From Sphingobacteriales bacterium (GTDB lineage: Bacteria > Bacteroidota > Bacteroidia > Chitinophagales > Chitinophagaceae), in contig REAQ01000109.1 of assembly GCA_004294195.1 (NCBI GenBank), forward strand, positions 1 to 21,334: a stretch of 21,334 nt of DNA, written 5' to 3'. The stretch's first letter is position 1; each line of letters opens with the position of its first letter. Of the stretch, positions 6,770-14,687 are shown one piece after another. Below the pieces are notes generated by a model that ran no database searches, was not told the DNA's origin, and worked only from the letters and a program-made list of their open reading frames with translations. The position numbers were made by a program, and so were the translations under genes.

Positions 6770-7333
6770 ATGCGTGCTTCAGGCTTGTTCATCCGGTTTG
6801 GTTCGATGATCATTGTTCTCGCTATGCTGGCATCCTGTGCCGCCTCAAAACGCCAGGATGGATTTTCATACAAACCTAAATATGCCGGACCAGATATTCA
6901 GGTTGGAGGCGGAGGGTTGGAAGTGGAAGAGAAAATAGAGGTTGGAGATGGAAGGTTGAAGGTAGAAGATGAAGGAGCGTTGCAGGAATTAATCGTTACG
7001 GGAATCACGGTTCAATCTGAACAGACTGCCTCGCCTGAATTCAAGACTTCAGTCCGTGAAATGGCAAAACAATACGGAGAAAAACGCCAGATCATCTATT
7101 CCAAAAAACAACTGAAGAAGCTTGACCGCATCGCTATTAAACTGGAAAAACAACACCAAAAGAAACAGGGACCCGATGTAACCTGGGGGCCGTCCAACAA
7201 CCTGGAATGGGCCATCCTGGGTGCCGCCGCCGTTGGCCTTTTCGTGGGAATCTTTGGAATTGGATTCGGCTGGGCCATCTTTCTGCTGGCTGCCCTTGCC
7301 TATCTGTATTTCAAATTATTGCATAATAATTGA
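6770..7333 (+). CDS. Unrecognised lipoprotein with C-terminal hydrophobic segments
   Basis: A 187-residue protein I cannot assign to a family. It begins with a lipoprotein signal: basic start, hydrophobic stretch 13-21 and the lipobox LASC with the lipidated cysteine at position 23. Residues about 44-70 come from an in-frame 39-bp tandem duplication (VGGGGLEVEEKIE, then VGDGRLKVEDEGA) rich in Glu and Gly. A charged, Lys/Gln-rich region follows (about 100-130). The last 45 residues are strongly hydrophobic and glycine-rich (AILGAAAVGLFVGIFGIG, then WAIFLLAALAYLYF), probably two membrane-spanning segments. A lipid anchor plus membrane helices suggests an inner-membrane location. It is divergent from the rlmI-like gene, and 68 bp upstream of grpE. 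Confidence 0.75.
   Translation: MRASGLFIRFGSMIIVLAMLASCAASKRQDGFSYKPKYAGPDIQVGGGGLEVEEKIEVGDGRLKVEDEGALQELIVTGITVQSEQTASPEFKTSVREMAKQYGEKRQIIYSKKQLKKLDRIAIKLEKQHQKKQGPDVTWGPSNNLEWAILGAAAVGLFVGIFGIGFGWAIFLLAALAYLYFKLLHNN
6901..6978 (+). repeat. In-frame 39-bp purine-rich tandem duplication
   Basis: Two adjacent 39-bp units start GGTTGGAGGCGGA (6901) and GGTTGGAGATGGA (6940). They differ at several positions but keep the same G/A-rich pattern, and each encodes 13 residues of the lipoprotein. Each unit itself holds a second GGTTG(G/A)A-like subrepeat. Confidence 0.7.
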
Positions 7334-7361
7334 CAATTTGGCTTATCTGACCGCATTGGCA

Positions 7362-7396
7362 AGCGTTTTGACATCTCTAGCCGAACGCTAAATCGT
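7362..7396 (+). promoter_or_regulatory. Possible control region of grpE-dnaJ
   Basis: TTTTG at 7366-7370 fits a -33 element, and TAAATCGT at 7389-7396, 18 bp later, is a poor -7 box ending 5 bp before the grpE ATG. AGCGTT (7362-7367) and AACGCT (7384-7389) form a 6-bp inverted repeat with a 16-bp gap spanning the same stretch. There is no CIRCE element. All of this is weak. Confidence 0.25.
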
Positions 7397-7401
7397 AAAC
7401 A

Positions 7402-7971
7402 ATGGTAGAAAAAGAGGAACAAAGCGGTCATGCTGATCAAATCCAGCCTGAAGAAATGTCTATGGATATGAATGCCGATGAAAACATCGCCGGCACCCAT
7501 CATCTCCATGATGAAATGACAGAAGATTCTGTTCTGGACAAGCTGGAAGCGGAAATCCAGGAGCAAAAAGACAAATACTTGCGGTTGTATGCGGAGTTTG
7601 ACAATTACAAGCGCCGAACCTCGAAGGAAAGGCTTGAATTGGTCCAAACTGCCGGAAAAGAAGTGATCCAGAGCCTGCTGGAAGTGCTGGACGATGCAGA
7701 TCGTGCAGAAAAACAGCTTAATCATACCGATGACCTGAAGCAGATCCGGGAGGGTATTAACCTCGTTTTTCATAAACTCCGCTCCACGCTTCAAAACAGG
7801 GGCCTCAAGGAAATGCAGAGCATCGGTACCCCATTTAATCCTGATATTCATGAGGCCATCACCGAAATCCCAATGCCCGGTAATGAGGGAAAAGTGGTGG
7901 ACCAAGTGGAGAAAGGATATTACCTGAACGATAAAATCATCCGCTTCGCGAAAGTGGTGGTGGGCAAATAA
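7402..7971 (+). CDS. grpE: GrpE, nucleotide-exchange factor of DnaK
   Basis: A 189-residue cytoplasmic cochaperone that promotes ADP release from DnaK. The first 45 residues are acidic and poorly conserved. The region from about 46 (LEAEIQEQKDKYLRLYAEFDNYKRRTSKE) is the long dimerising coiled coil with the conserved F-x-N-Y/F-x-K-R core. The compact beta domain at the C-terminus contains the family signature FNPDIHEAI...PMPG, V-x-Q-V-x-K-G-Y and a final RFAKVVVGK. Size and order are typical. dnaJ follows after 21 bp, so the two are probably one operon; dnaK is not in the window. Confidence 0.96.
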   Translation: MVEKEEQSGHADQIQPEEMSMDMNADENIAGTHHLHDEMTEDSVLDKLEAEIQEQKDKYLRLYAEFDNYKRRTSKERLELVQTAGKEVIQSLLEVLDDADRAEKQLNHTDDLKQIREGINLVFHKLRSTLQNRGLKEMQSIGTPFNPDIHEAITEIPMPGNEGKVVDQVEKGYYLNDKIIRFAKVVVGK

Positions 7972-7992
7972 CCCCAGAATTCCAATTCAGTT

Positions 7993-9165
7993 ATGGCGAA
8001 AAGAGATTTTTACGAAATATTGGGCGTTGCCAAAAGCGCCACGGCCGATGAGATCAAAAAAGCTTATCGGAAGGTGGCGATGCAATTCCACCCGGACCGT
8101 AATCCTGGCGACAAAGCTGCAGAGGAGAAATTCAAGGAAGCCGCTGAGGCATATGAAGTACTGAGCGATCAGGAGAAGCGTGCACAATATGACCGTTTTG
8201 GTCATGCTGGCATGTCCGGTGCCGGCCGTGGAGGCTACGGCGCCGGCGGTGGCATGAACATGGACGATATCTTCAGCCAGTTCGGGGATATTTTCGGGGA
8301 TGATATTTTCGGAAGCTTTTTTGGTGGCGGCCAGGCCCGGGGACGTGCACAAGGCGGCAGGCCGAGGGGCTCGCGCGGTTCTAACCTCCGTATTAAGATC
8401 AAACTCACTTACGAAGAGATTGCCAAAGGCGCAACAAAGACGGTCAAGGTCAAGAAATATGTTACCTGTACCTCCTGTAGTGGCAGTGGTGCAAAAGATA
8501 AAAACGCGGTTCAAACCTGTGGCACCTGCGGCGGCAGTGGCCAGGTTAGAAAAGTGACCAATACCTTCCTTGGCCAAATGCAAACGGTGACCACCTGCCC
8601 TACCTGCGGCGGCGAAGGGAGCACCATAACCCATAAATGCGGTAACTGTAAAGGTGAGGGAAGGGTATATGGTGAAGAGACTGTAACCCTGGATATTCCA
8701 GCAGGTGTACAAGAAGGCATGCAGCTTAACCTCAGTAGCAAGGGCAATGCCGGCGAACGCGGCGGAGCACCGGGTGACCTGATCATCCTCATCGAGGAAG
8801 AACAACACGCCCAATTACAAAGAGATGGCCTGAATGTGGTTTTTGACCTGCATATTTCGTTCCCTGATGCTGTCTTCGGAACCCAACTCGAAGTGCCTAC
8901 CATTGACGGAAAGGCAAAGATCAAAATTCCTGCGGGCACACAAAGTGGAAAGATATTCCGCCTCAAAGGCAAAGGATTTCCTTCCATTAACAACCATTAC
9001 GAAAAAGGAGATCAGCTGATTCACGTCAATGTGTGGACGCCACAGCATGTAACTTCTGAAGAAAAACAAGCACTTGAAAAAATGCAGCACTCAACAAACT
9101 TTGAACCTAAACCGGAGAAGAATGAAAAGAGTTTCTTCGATAAGGTGAAGGAGATGTTTGGCTAA
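7993..9165 (+). CDS. dnaJ: Chaperone protein DnaJ (Hsp40)
   Basis: A 390-residue type I Hsp40 that delivers substrates to DnaK and stimulates its ATPase. The J domain (about 1-70) has the HPD triad at 33-35. A Gly/Phe-rich linker follows (about 72-130: [12 protein letters not shown], then [17 protein letters not shown]). The zinc domain has all four Cys-x-x-Cys-x-Gly-x-Gly motifs ([32 protein letters not shown]). C-terminal substrate-binding domains run to about 350. It begins 21 bp after grpE. Its stop overlaps the stop of the convergent VWA gene by a few bases, and no stem-loop terminator separates them. Confidence 0.97.
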   Translation: MAKRDFYEILGVAKSATADEIKKAYRKVAMQFHPDRNPGDKAAEEKFKEAAEAYEVLSDQEKRAQYDRFGHAGMSGAGRGGYGAGGGMNMDDIFSQFGDIFGDDIFGSFFGGGQARGRAQGGRPRGSRGSNLRIKIKLTYEEIAKGATKTVKVKKYVTCTSCSGSGAKDKNAVQTCGTCGGSGQVRKVTNTFLGQMQTVTTCPTCGGEGSTITHKCGNCKGEGRVYGEETVTLDIPAGVQEGMQLNLSSKGNAGERGGAPGDLIILIEEEQHAQLQRDGLNVVFDLHISFPDAVFGTQLEVPTIDGKAKIKIPAGTQSGKIFRLKGKGFPSINNHYEKGDQLIHVNVWTPQHVTSEEKQALEKMQHSTNFEPKPEKNEKSFFDKVKEMFG

Positions 9166-10925
9166 AGTTTTTTCTTTTTCAGCGGTGTATAGATCTTCTG
9201 GGCCTTCAGCACCAGATCGTAAAATTCCTTTTGGAGATTGTTGGTGAGGTCCGCGCTTTTTTCCGTGATGGAAACGAGATCTGTCCAACTTGCATTTCGG
9301 GTGTATTCAGAATTCCTGAGTAAAGCACCCATCAGTGATACGGATGCAGCAAAGCGAAGGATGGGTCTTGCTTCGCCAAATTCAAGGTAATTATAAGGAC
9401 AGGTAAAATATGAATAGCGATCATTAGATTGCTCAGGAAACTTATAGTGCATCTTAATTTTTGCGATGGATTTTGTCATGGTTCCGCTACCCATCGCTTG
9501 TGTGTTTTCCTCTGTAGGTGTTAGTTCAAACAAGGCAATAACAGAATGTCCGCTGCCAATTTCCCCTCCCTCCAATTGACTGGATGAGTCGGCAAGTGCT
9601 GCACGTTTGTTATCAAATCCAATCAAACGGTAAGCTTTCACGAGATCAGGATTAAATTCAACATTCATGTATACATCATCTGCTGCAGAGAAAAGAGTCT
9701 GTGTCAGCTCTTTTACCAATACCTTCTCTCCTTCCTGTTCACTATCCAGGTATGCAAAGTTCCCATTACCTTTTTTGGCCAGTACTTCAATTTTAGAATC
9801 CTTGTAGTTGCCCATGCCCACACCCAGGCAGGTAAGGTAGATACCGGTTTGTTTCATGCGGGTGATCAGTTCTTCGAGTTGTTTCTCGTTGTTCTGGCCC
9901 ACATTGAAATCACCATCGGTTGCAAGAATCACACGGTTATTCCCTCCTTTAATGAATTTGCTTTCAGCAAGTTTATAGGCCTGCAGGATACCTGCTTCAC
10001 CGGGTGTAAATCCACCAGCTTCCAGGTTCTCGATAGCATCATAAATTTTCTTCTTTTCTTCCCCGCTGGTTGGCGTCAGCATCACACCCACCACGCTGCC
10101 GTAAACAACGATGGATACGGTATCGATGGGTCGCAGATTTTCCACCAGCTTTCGGAAAGATGATTTGAGGAGCGGTAGCCTGTTGGGCATATCCATCGAT
10201 CCAGATACATCTATCAGAAACACCAGGTTGCTTGGGGGTACTTTATCTAACTGTAGTTTCCTGGTATTGATCTGCAAAAACAACAACTGGTTACCCGGGG
10301 TCCAGGGGCAGGATGTCAAAGAAGATTCAACTTTGAATACACTGTCTTTCGGCGGGTCATCGTAATTGAAATTAAAATAGTTGAGCATTTCCTCTATCCG
10401 CACTGCATCCGGAGGAACCTGGCTGTTTGTATTCAGGAAGCGCCTGATATTGCTGTAGGATGCACGGTCAACATTCAGCACGAGGCTGGTATTGGGATAT
10501 TTCGCAGCCTGGATGACATCGTTCTCAATAATGGTATTATAGGTTTCATCACCAGCCACCCATTGCTTGTCTGCTTTCAACCGCATGTCAGCAGTTACTG
10601 ACAAAAGGGTATGCTTTTGCAGGCTTGCCGTAAACGGCTGCATCTTCATTTGCAGGGACTGAAACTTGGAAGTATTCACGCTTACGTGCAGGGGTTCATA
10701 GCCTTCCAGGTAAAAGCTCAGGCTATCCGATACTTTTGAACTGAGGATACCGAAAGCACCACCCACACCTGTTGCGTAGGGCAGGCTGGTTGAGTGGAGA
10801 ATGATCTTTACATTCTGAAGTCCGTTGTTCTTTTCATCCTTAACCTCACCACGTATATAGTATTGCGCCATCAAGAGAGACGGCAACAGCAGTGTAAGGG
10901 TCAGTATAAAAAGAAGTCGTTTCAA
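9162..10925 (-). CDS. Secreted VWA-domain protein with carboxypeptidase-regulatory-like N-terminus (YfbK-like)
   Basis: A 587-residue exported protein. Signal peptide 1-20 (cut at MAQ|YY). Residues about 23-95 form a CarboxypepD_reg-like beta-sandwich ([18 protein letters not shown]...). Then come the von Willebrand N-terminal conserved region (about 125-205: [31 protein letters not shown]) and a VWA domain with MIDAS residues D239-x-S241-x-S243 (DVSGSM), a Thr near 307 (GGFTPGEAG) and D337GD339. The C-terminal region (about 420-580) fits the domain found after VWA in YfbK-type proteins. It likely binds a divalent metal and a partner protein; the partner is unknown. The start is TTG: an in-frame TAA lies 12 bp upstream and no early ATG exists. 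GAAACGACT occurs at the start (10915-10923) and again 25 bp upstream (10940-10948). The C-terminal KKKKL is encoded over the convergent end of dnaJ. Confidence 0.88.
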   Translation of the reverse strand: MKRLLFILTLTLLLPSLLMAQYYIRGEVKDEKNNGLQNVKIILHSTSLPYATGVGGAFGILSSKVSDSLSFYLEGYEPLHVSVNTSKFQSLQMKMQPFTASLQKHTLLSVTADMRLKADKQWVAGDETYNTIIENDVIQAAKYPNTSLVLNVDRASYSNIRRFLNTNSQVPPDAVRIEEMLNYFNFNYDDPPKDSVFKVESSLTSCPWTPGNQLLFLQINTRKLQLDKVPPSNLVFLIDVSGSMDMPNRLPLLKSSFRKLVENLRPIDTVSIVVYGSVVGVMLTPTSGEEKKKIYDAIENLEAGGFTPGEAGILQAYKLAESKFIKGGNNRVILATDGDFNVGQNNEKQLEELITRMKQTGIYLTCLGVGMGNYKDSKIEVLAKKGNGNFAYLDSEQEGEKVLVKELTQTLFSAADDVYMNVEFNPDLVKAYRLIGFDNKRAALADSSSQLEGGEIGSGHSVIALFELTPTEENTQAMGSGTMTKSIAKIKMHYKFPEQSNDRYSYFTCPYNYLEFGEARPILRFAASVSLMGALLRNSEYTRNASWTDLVSITEKSADLTNNLQKEFYDLVLKAQKIYTPLKKKKL

Positions 10926-10963
10926 GTAAGCGTTTTAAGAGTCGTTTCTAAGGGCAGGCATTC

Positions 10964-10991
10964 TCACTCCTCACCCTACCGCCTCACCCTA
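10964..10991 (-). repeat. Stop-codon-associated G-rich repeat, copy D
   Basis: On the minus strand the TAG stop of hpt begins TAGGGTGAGGCGG, followed by TAGGGTGAGG 13 bp later. Over AGGGTGAGGCG(T/G)TAGGGTGAGG it is almost identical to copy A at 4028-4049, although the host genes are unrelated. Confidence 0.8.
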
Positions 10992-11522
10992 TACCAGCTG
11001 GTAGATCTCTGGTAAGTTACGACCATAACCATCATAATCGAGGCCATAACCTACAACAAATCTGTCAGGGATCGTAAAGCCAAGGTAATCAATGGCAACG
11101 GGATGAACCATGCTCTCCGGCTTGTGTAACAACACACAGATCTTGAGGGATCTGGGTTGCTGGTGCTCCAGTTGAGGCAGGAAGGCGTGCATGGTTTTAC
11201 CTGTGTCAATGATATCTTCCACGATGACAACATCTCTTTCGTGAAGGTCAACATCCAAGCCTATGGAAGTGATGACGTTGCCTGTAGATTTGGTGCCTTT
11301 ATAAGAAGCGAGTTTGATAAAACAAATCTCTGAAGGAATACTAACGTGTTTGAAAAGGTCCGCGGCAAACATGAATGAACCGCTGAGAATGGCGATGAAC
11401 AGGGGATTTTTCCCTTCGTAATCTTCGTCCAATTGCCGGCCCATCTTCTTTACTGCAGTCTCAATTTCCGCGGCGCTGATATAAGGTGTAAATTCCTTGT
11501 CACGAACCCGAATCGTATTCAT
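10989..11522 (-). CDS. hpt: Hypoxanthine phosphoribosyltransferase
   Basis: A 177-residue purine-salvage enzyme converting hypoxanthine (and usually guanine) with PRPP to IMP/GMP in the cytoplasm. The PRPP-binding loop is VVIVEDIIDTGKT (about 98-110), with the paired acidic residues E102-D103. An upstream PPi-loop is LSGSF (near 48), and the base-binding C-terminal segment is PDRFVVGYGLDYDGYGRNLP. I start at the ATG at 11522, because an in-frame TTG directly before it (11525) overlaps the previous gene. The previous gene's TGA shares its last base with this ATG (TGATG), implying translational coupling. The TAG stop is part of repeat copy D. Confidence 0.95.
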   Translation of the reverse strand: MNTIRVRDKEFTPYISAAEIETAVKKMGRQLDEDYEGKNPLFIAILSGSFMFAADLFKHVSIPSEICFIKLASYKGTKSTGNVITSIGLDVDLHERDVVIVEDIIDTGKTMHAFLPQLEHQQPRSLKICVLLHKPESMVHPVAIDYLGFTIPDRFVVGYGLDYDGYGRNLPEIYQLV

Positions 11523-12547
11523 CAATTAATGTGTTGGGCGAAGGCAAGCCTGGGACGCCCAGGTGCTTCTGCTTTCAAATATAGTTTTTCTCCAATGGCC
11601 GGCTTCATTTCCAGGCTGAGTTGATTGTACTTTAACAAGCTTTCTAACCGGATTCCTTCTTCCTGGGCTATTGAATAAAGATCATCACCTTCTGCAAAAA
11701 CCCTGAACTCTTTACTTCCTTGTTTACGCTTGCGTTGAAGGTAAAGCAACTGTCCATTTACAACGGTTTCCTGACCTGAAGGCAAATCATTGAATTCCTG
11801 CAGCCAGTCAACGGTCAACGCATATTTTTTGGCCACCTCCTTTAGTGAAGTACCTGGCGCGGCCCAGATGACCTTCGTATCATTAATCCGAAATTCTCCC
11901 AAAGGATATTTCACTTCGTTCTTTTCTACCGTTTTGGGATCACCGGCGGGGCCAGATTCAGGCGATTCAAGATATGCTCCGGAGGTCCCGGTTTCACTAG
12001 CTGCAATCGCCATATCCGGACCTGTGATCCTGCCCATGGCAATCAGGGTGTAATCGTTTAATGAATAAGTTTCAATATACTTGATCAGGATGTAAGCGTA
12101 TTTTGGGTTGGTGGCATAACCTGCGGCGCGAATGCCGTGGGACCATGCCTTATAATCTGCTGGATCCAGTTTAAATAAATGGGCATATCTCGGGGTCTGC
12201 GCTAAATAATCTGAGTGATCACGATAGGAATCTTCCGCACTCTGGTACTTACGAAAACATTCCCCTCTTGCGTCATCATCATGATATACTTTCTCCCCCG
12301 TCCAGCTGGATTTGCACTTGATTCCAAAATGGTTGTTGGATCGCATCACCAGATTACTCCTGCCGGCTTCCGTTTCAAGGATACCCTGTGCAAGGGTGAT
12401 GGCCGCCGGCACACCAGAGCGATGCATTTCTGCCATGGCAAGATCCTTGTAGTTATTGATATACGCCGTGATCGTTTCCGGCGTCAGCTGTGCCTTGACC
12501 TGAAAGGTCATCCAAACAGCGATGATCAATAAGTACGATTTCTTCAT
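11522..12547 (-). CDS. Secreted glucosaminidase (GH73-type) with two LysM repeats
   Basis: A 341-residue peptidoglycan hydrolase. Signal peptide 1-19 (VKA|QL). The N-terminal lysozyme-like catalytic domain (about 25-175) has the GH73 pattern GVPAAITLAQGILETEAGRS, with E58 as the likely catalytic acid, then NHFGIKC, a Y-S-E-x-S-Y-like segment (YQSAEDSYRDHSDYL) and AGYATNPKYA. Two LysM peptidoglycan-binding repeats follow (about 222-270: APGTSLKEVAKKYALTVDWL; about 284-330: AEGDDLYSIAQEEGIRLESL). It is expected to cleave N-acetylglucosaminyl bonds in the periplasm or envelope during wall remodelling. It lies seven bases after the O-methyltransferase gene and overlaps hpt by a base, so the three genes look like one operon. 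Confidence 0.93.
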   Translation of the reverse strand: MKKSYLLIIAVWMTFQVKAQLTPETITAYINNYKDLAMAEMHRSGVPAAITLAQGILETEAGRSNLVMRSNNHFGIKCKSSWTGEKVYHDDDARGECFRKYQSAEDSYRDHSDYLAQTPRYAHLFKLDPADYKAWSHGIRAAGYATNPKYAYILIKYIETYSLNDYTLIAMGRITGPDMAIAASETGTSGAYLESPESGPAGDPKTVEKNEVKYPLGEFRINDTKVIWAAPGTSLKEVAKKYALTVDWLQEFNDLPSGQETVVNGQLLYLQRKRKQGSKEFRVFAEGDDLYSIAQEEGIRLESLLKYNQLSLEMKPAIGEKLYLKAEAPGRPRLAFAQHIN

Positions 12548-12554
12548 TCGTGGT

Positions 12555-13193
12555 TTATTTTTTACGGATGAGCATCAACCCATCCCTGACGGTCATTAAA
12601 ACATTTTCCGTACGAGGGTCTGCTTCTACATGCTGATTAAAAGCATGTATTGCCTTCGCACTTTTGCCTTTCATTGCTTCCTCCAACACCTGCCCATGAA
12701 ACAGCACATTGTCTGCTATGATAAAACCACCGCTTCTAATTTTAGGAAGGACGGCTTCATAATAAAAGACGTAATTTATTTTATCCGCGTCCAGGAACAA
12801 GAGGTCCCAGTCTTCTTTTAACGTTTCTATAAGGGGTAACGCTTCACCCACATGCTGTATTATCCTGTCCCTGAACTCACTGCGATTAAAATACGCGCGG
12901 GCCGTATTTGCGTCAGATTCCCTCTTCTCTATCGTATGCAGGATCCCCGTTTCAGCCATTCCCTCTGCCAGGCAAAGTGCACTATAACCCGTCATCGTCC
13001 CAATCTCCAGTACACGCGCTGGCCGGATCATGGCGCTCAACATCGCAAGTACCCTACCCTGCACATGGCCGCTAAGCATATGAGGCTCAGCGTGTTGAGT
13101 GGCCGTAAATGCCGAAATTTCGGCCAAAAGACCTTCCTCTGCCGAGGTAAATGCCGCGGCATAGTCATTTGCTTTCTCGATGATCCAGTTCAA
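12555..13193 (-). CDS. Class I SAM-dependent O-methyltransferase (CCoAOMT-like)
   Basis: A 212-residue methyltransferase of the small O-methyltransferase/COMT-like family. SAM-binding motif I is VLEIGTMTGYSALCLAEG (about 61-78); a second acidic motif is DLLFLDADKINY, with the aspartates that bind metal and substrate in this family; IIADNVLFHGQV follows. The N-terminal helix ML-SGHVQGR is also typical. Substrate unknown. The start is TTG: upstream in-frame sequence reaches a stop, and no early ATG is present. A TATTTTTG box lies seven bases upstream. It begins 24 bp after the symporter gene on the same strand and heads the run to the glucosaminidase and hpt. Confidence 0.88.
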   Translation of the reverse strand: MNWIIEKANDYAAAFTSAEEGLLAEISAFTATQHAEPHMLSGHVQGRVLAMLSAMIRPARVLEIGTMTGYSALCLAEGMAETGILHTIEKRESDANTARAYFNRSEFRDRIIQHVGEALPLIETLKEDWDLLFLDADKINYVFYYEAVLPKIRSGGFIIADNVLFHGQVLEEAMKGKSAKAIHAFNQHVEADPRTENVLMTVRDGLMLIRKK

Positions 13194-13200
13194 ACGACTA

Positions 13201-13208
13201 CAAAAATA
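13201..13208 (-). promoter_or_regulatory. -7 promoter box (TATTTTTG) of the O-methyltransferase operon
   Basis: A perfect TAnnTTTG on the minus strand, ending seven bases before the TTG start at 13193. It sits in the 24-bp gap after the symporter stop. No clear -33 element is seen. Confidence 0.45.
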
Positions 13209-13217
13209 CAGGATTGT

Positions 13218-14669
13218 TTAAGAATTCACCGGTTTTCGGGAAATCAGCCATAGACCGATAAACGTCAGTAAGCCATTGAGGATCAGCAGCTCAAGGCCGA
13301 TCTCAAATCCGCCGAACAGGCTGGCCTGGTACTTGTCAACCAGAAAACAAATGATGGGGGAAATCACCGCCACAACGGGAACCAGCCTATCGTTCACCGC
13401 CCTTTTAGTCAGGATCCCGAAAGAAAACAGACCCAATAAAGGTCCATAGGTATACCCAGCCACTTTGAGGATTACCCCGATCATGCTTGGGCTATTGATC
13501 TGGTGGAACACCATCACAAAAAACAGGAAGATAGCTGCGAATGTGAGGTGTACGCGCTGACGGGTCTTTTTCTTCTGCGCTTCTGATAAATCATCCCTGC
13601 GCTGGATGCCCAGGATATCAATGCAGAATGAAGAGGTTAATGCCGTGATGGCGCCATCCGCACTGGGAAACAATGCAGAGATCAGGGCAATGATGAAAAT
13701 CACGGAAACAGCCGGCGGCATATGTTCAAGCGCAAGAAGCGGGAATATTTTATCTCCGGTAGCATCTACTCCCAGAGACTTCCCATACATATACAGCAAG
13801 CCGCCCAGGAATAAAAAGAGCAGGTTAACCACCATCAATACGGCGGCAAAACTGATCATGTTTTTCTGAGAATCTTTCAACGTACGCACACTGATATTCT
13901 TCTGCATCATCTCCTGATCCATCCCTGTCATCGTAATGGTGATAAAGGCACCCGCCAACACCTGCTTCAGGAAAAATAATTTAGACGAGGGATCCGTCAC
14001 AAACATATTGGTATATCCAGCATCCGTCATGGCCTGTAAACCTTCTCCAACACCATAGTTCAGGGCCTTGAGAATATACCACACACAAACCAACAGACCG
14101 ATCAGCATGCCAGAGGTTTGAAGCGTATCTGTCCATACTATCGTTTTCACACCGCCCTCATATGTATACAATAAAATCATCACCAGGATGATCAGTGTGG
14201 TGAGCCAGAAAGGCACACCAAAACTGGTAAGGATGGCGTCCTGCAGGATCTTCACCACCAGGTAAAGCCTGGCCGTTGCTCCTAGGGTCCTTGAAAGGAT
14301 AAAGAACGAAGCCCCTGTCTTATAAGACTTGAATCCTAAGCGGGTGCTGAGGTAGTTGTAAATCGATGTCAGGTTGAGCCGGTAGTATAATGGCAACAAC
14401 ACATATGCAATCACAAGGTATCCCAGAAAATAACCGATCACGATCTGGAAGTACGTAAATGCATCCCTGCCAACAGCTCCGGGAACACTCACAAATGTTA
14501 CTCCTGATAAAGAAGTGCCTATCATTCCAAAGGCCACGAGCATCCAGTTGGAATTTTTGTTGCCAATGAAGAAGGAATCATTATTTGAATTCCGGGAAGT
14601 ATACCAGGCTACACCCAGCAGCACCAAAAAATACGCGATCACAAAGGAGAACAGCAGTGTTGGAGACAT
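13218..14669 (-). CDS. Sodium:solute symporter (SSS family)
   Basis: A 483-residue inner-membrane transporter with about 13 hydrophobic segments. Family features include the N-terminal YTSRNSNNDSFFIGNKNSNW loop after helix 1, the helix 2 segment GMIGTSLSGVTFVSVPG, a YEGGVKTIVWTDTLQ segment (about 168-182), GMDQEMMQKN (about 248) and a later ALFPSADGAITALTSSF helix (Na+-site region). The wording suggests a solute carrier of the SGLT/PutP superfamily coupled to sodium; the substrate cannot be read from sequence. It starts 18 bp after the barrel gene stop, and ends 24 bp before the O-methyltransferase. Confidence 0.93.
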   Translation of the reverse strand: MSPTLLFSFVIAYFLVLLGVAWYTSRNSNNDSFFIGNKNSNWMLVAFGMIGTSLSGVTFVSVPGAVGRDAFTYFQIVIGYFLGYLVIAYVLLPLYYRLNLTSIYNYLSTRLGFKSYKTGASFFILSRTLGATARLYLVVKILQDAILTSFGVPFWLTTLIILVMILLYTYEGGVKTIVWTDTLQTSGMLIGLLVCVWYILKALNYGVGEGLQAMTDAGYTNMFVTDPSSKLFFLKQVLAGAFITITMTGMDQEMMQKNISVRTLKDSQKNMISFAAVLMVVNLLFLFLGGLLYMYGKSLGVDATGDKIFPLLALEHMPPAVSVIFIIALISALFPSADGAITALTSSFCIDILGIQRRDDLSEAQKKKTRQRVHLTFAAIFLFFVMVFHQINSPSMIGVILKVAGYTYGPLLGLFSFGILTKRAVNDRLVPVVAVISPIICFLVDKYQASLFGGFEIGLELLILNGLLTFIGLWLISRKPVNS

Positions 14670-14687
14670 TTAAATGGGGTTGGTTCA

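Noticed and set aside
7355..7372. Sigma-54 type promoter before grpE (TTGGCA...TTGA)
   Set aside because: The spacing is off by one and the -12 GC is missing.
7987..8814. Long antisense open frame opposite dnaJ (275 codons)
   Set aside because: It mirrors the dnaJ coding sequence, has low-complexity composition from the Gly/Phe and zinc-finger region, and shows no family motif; dnaJ is unambiguous.
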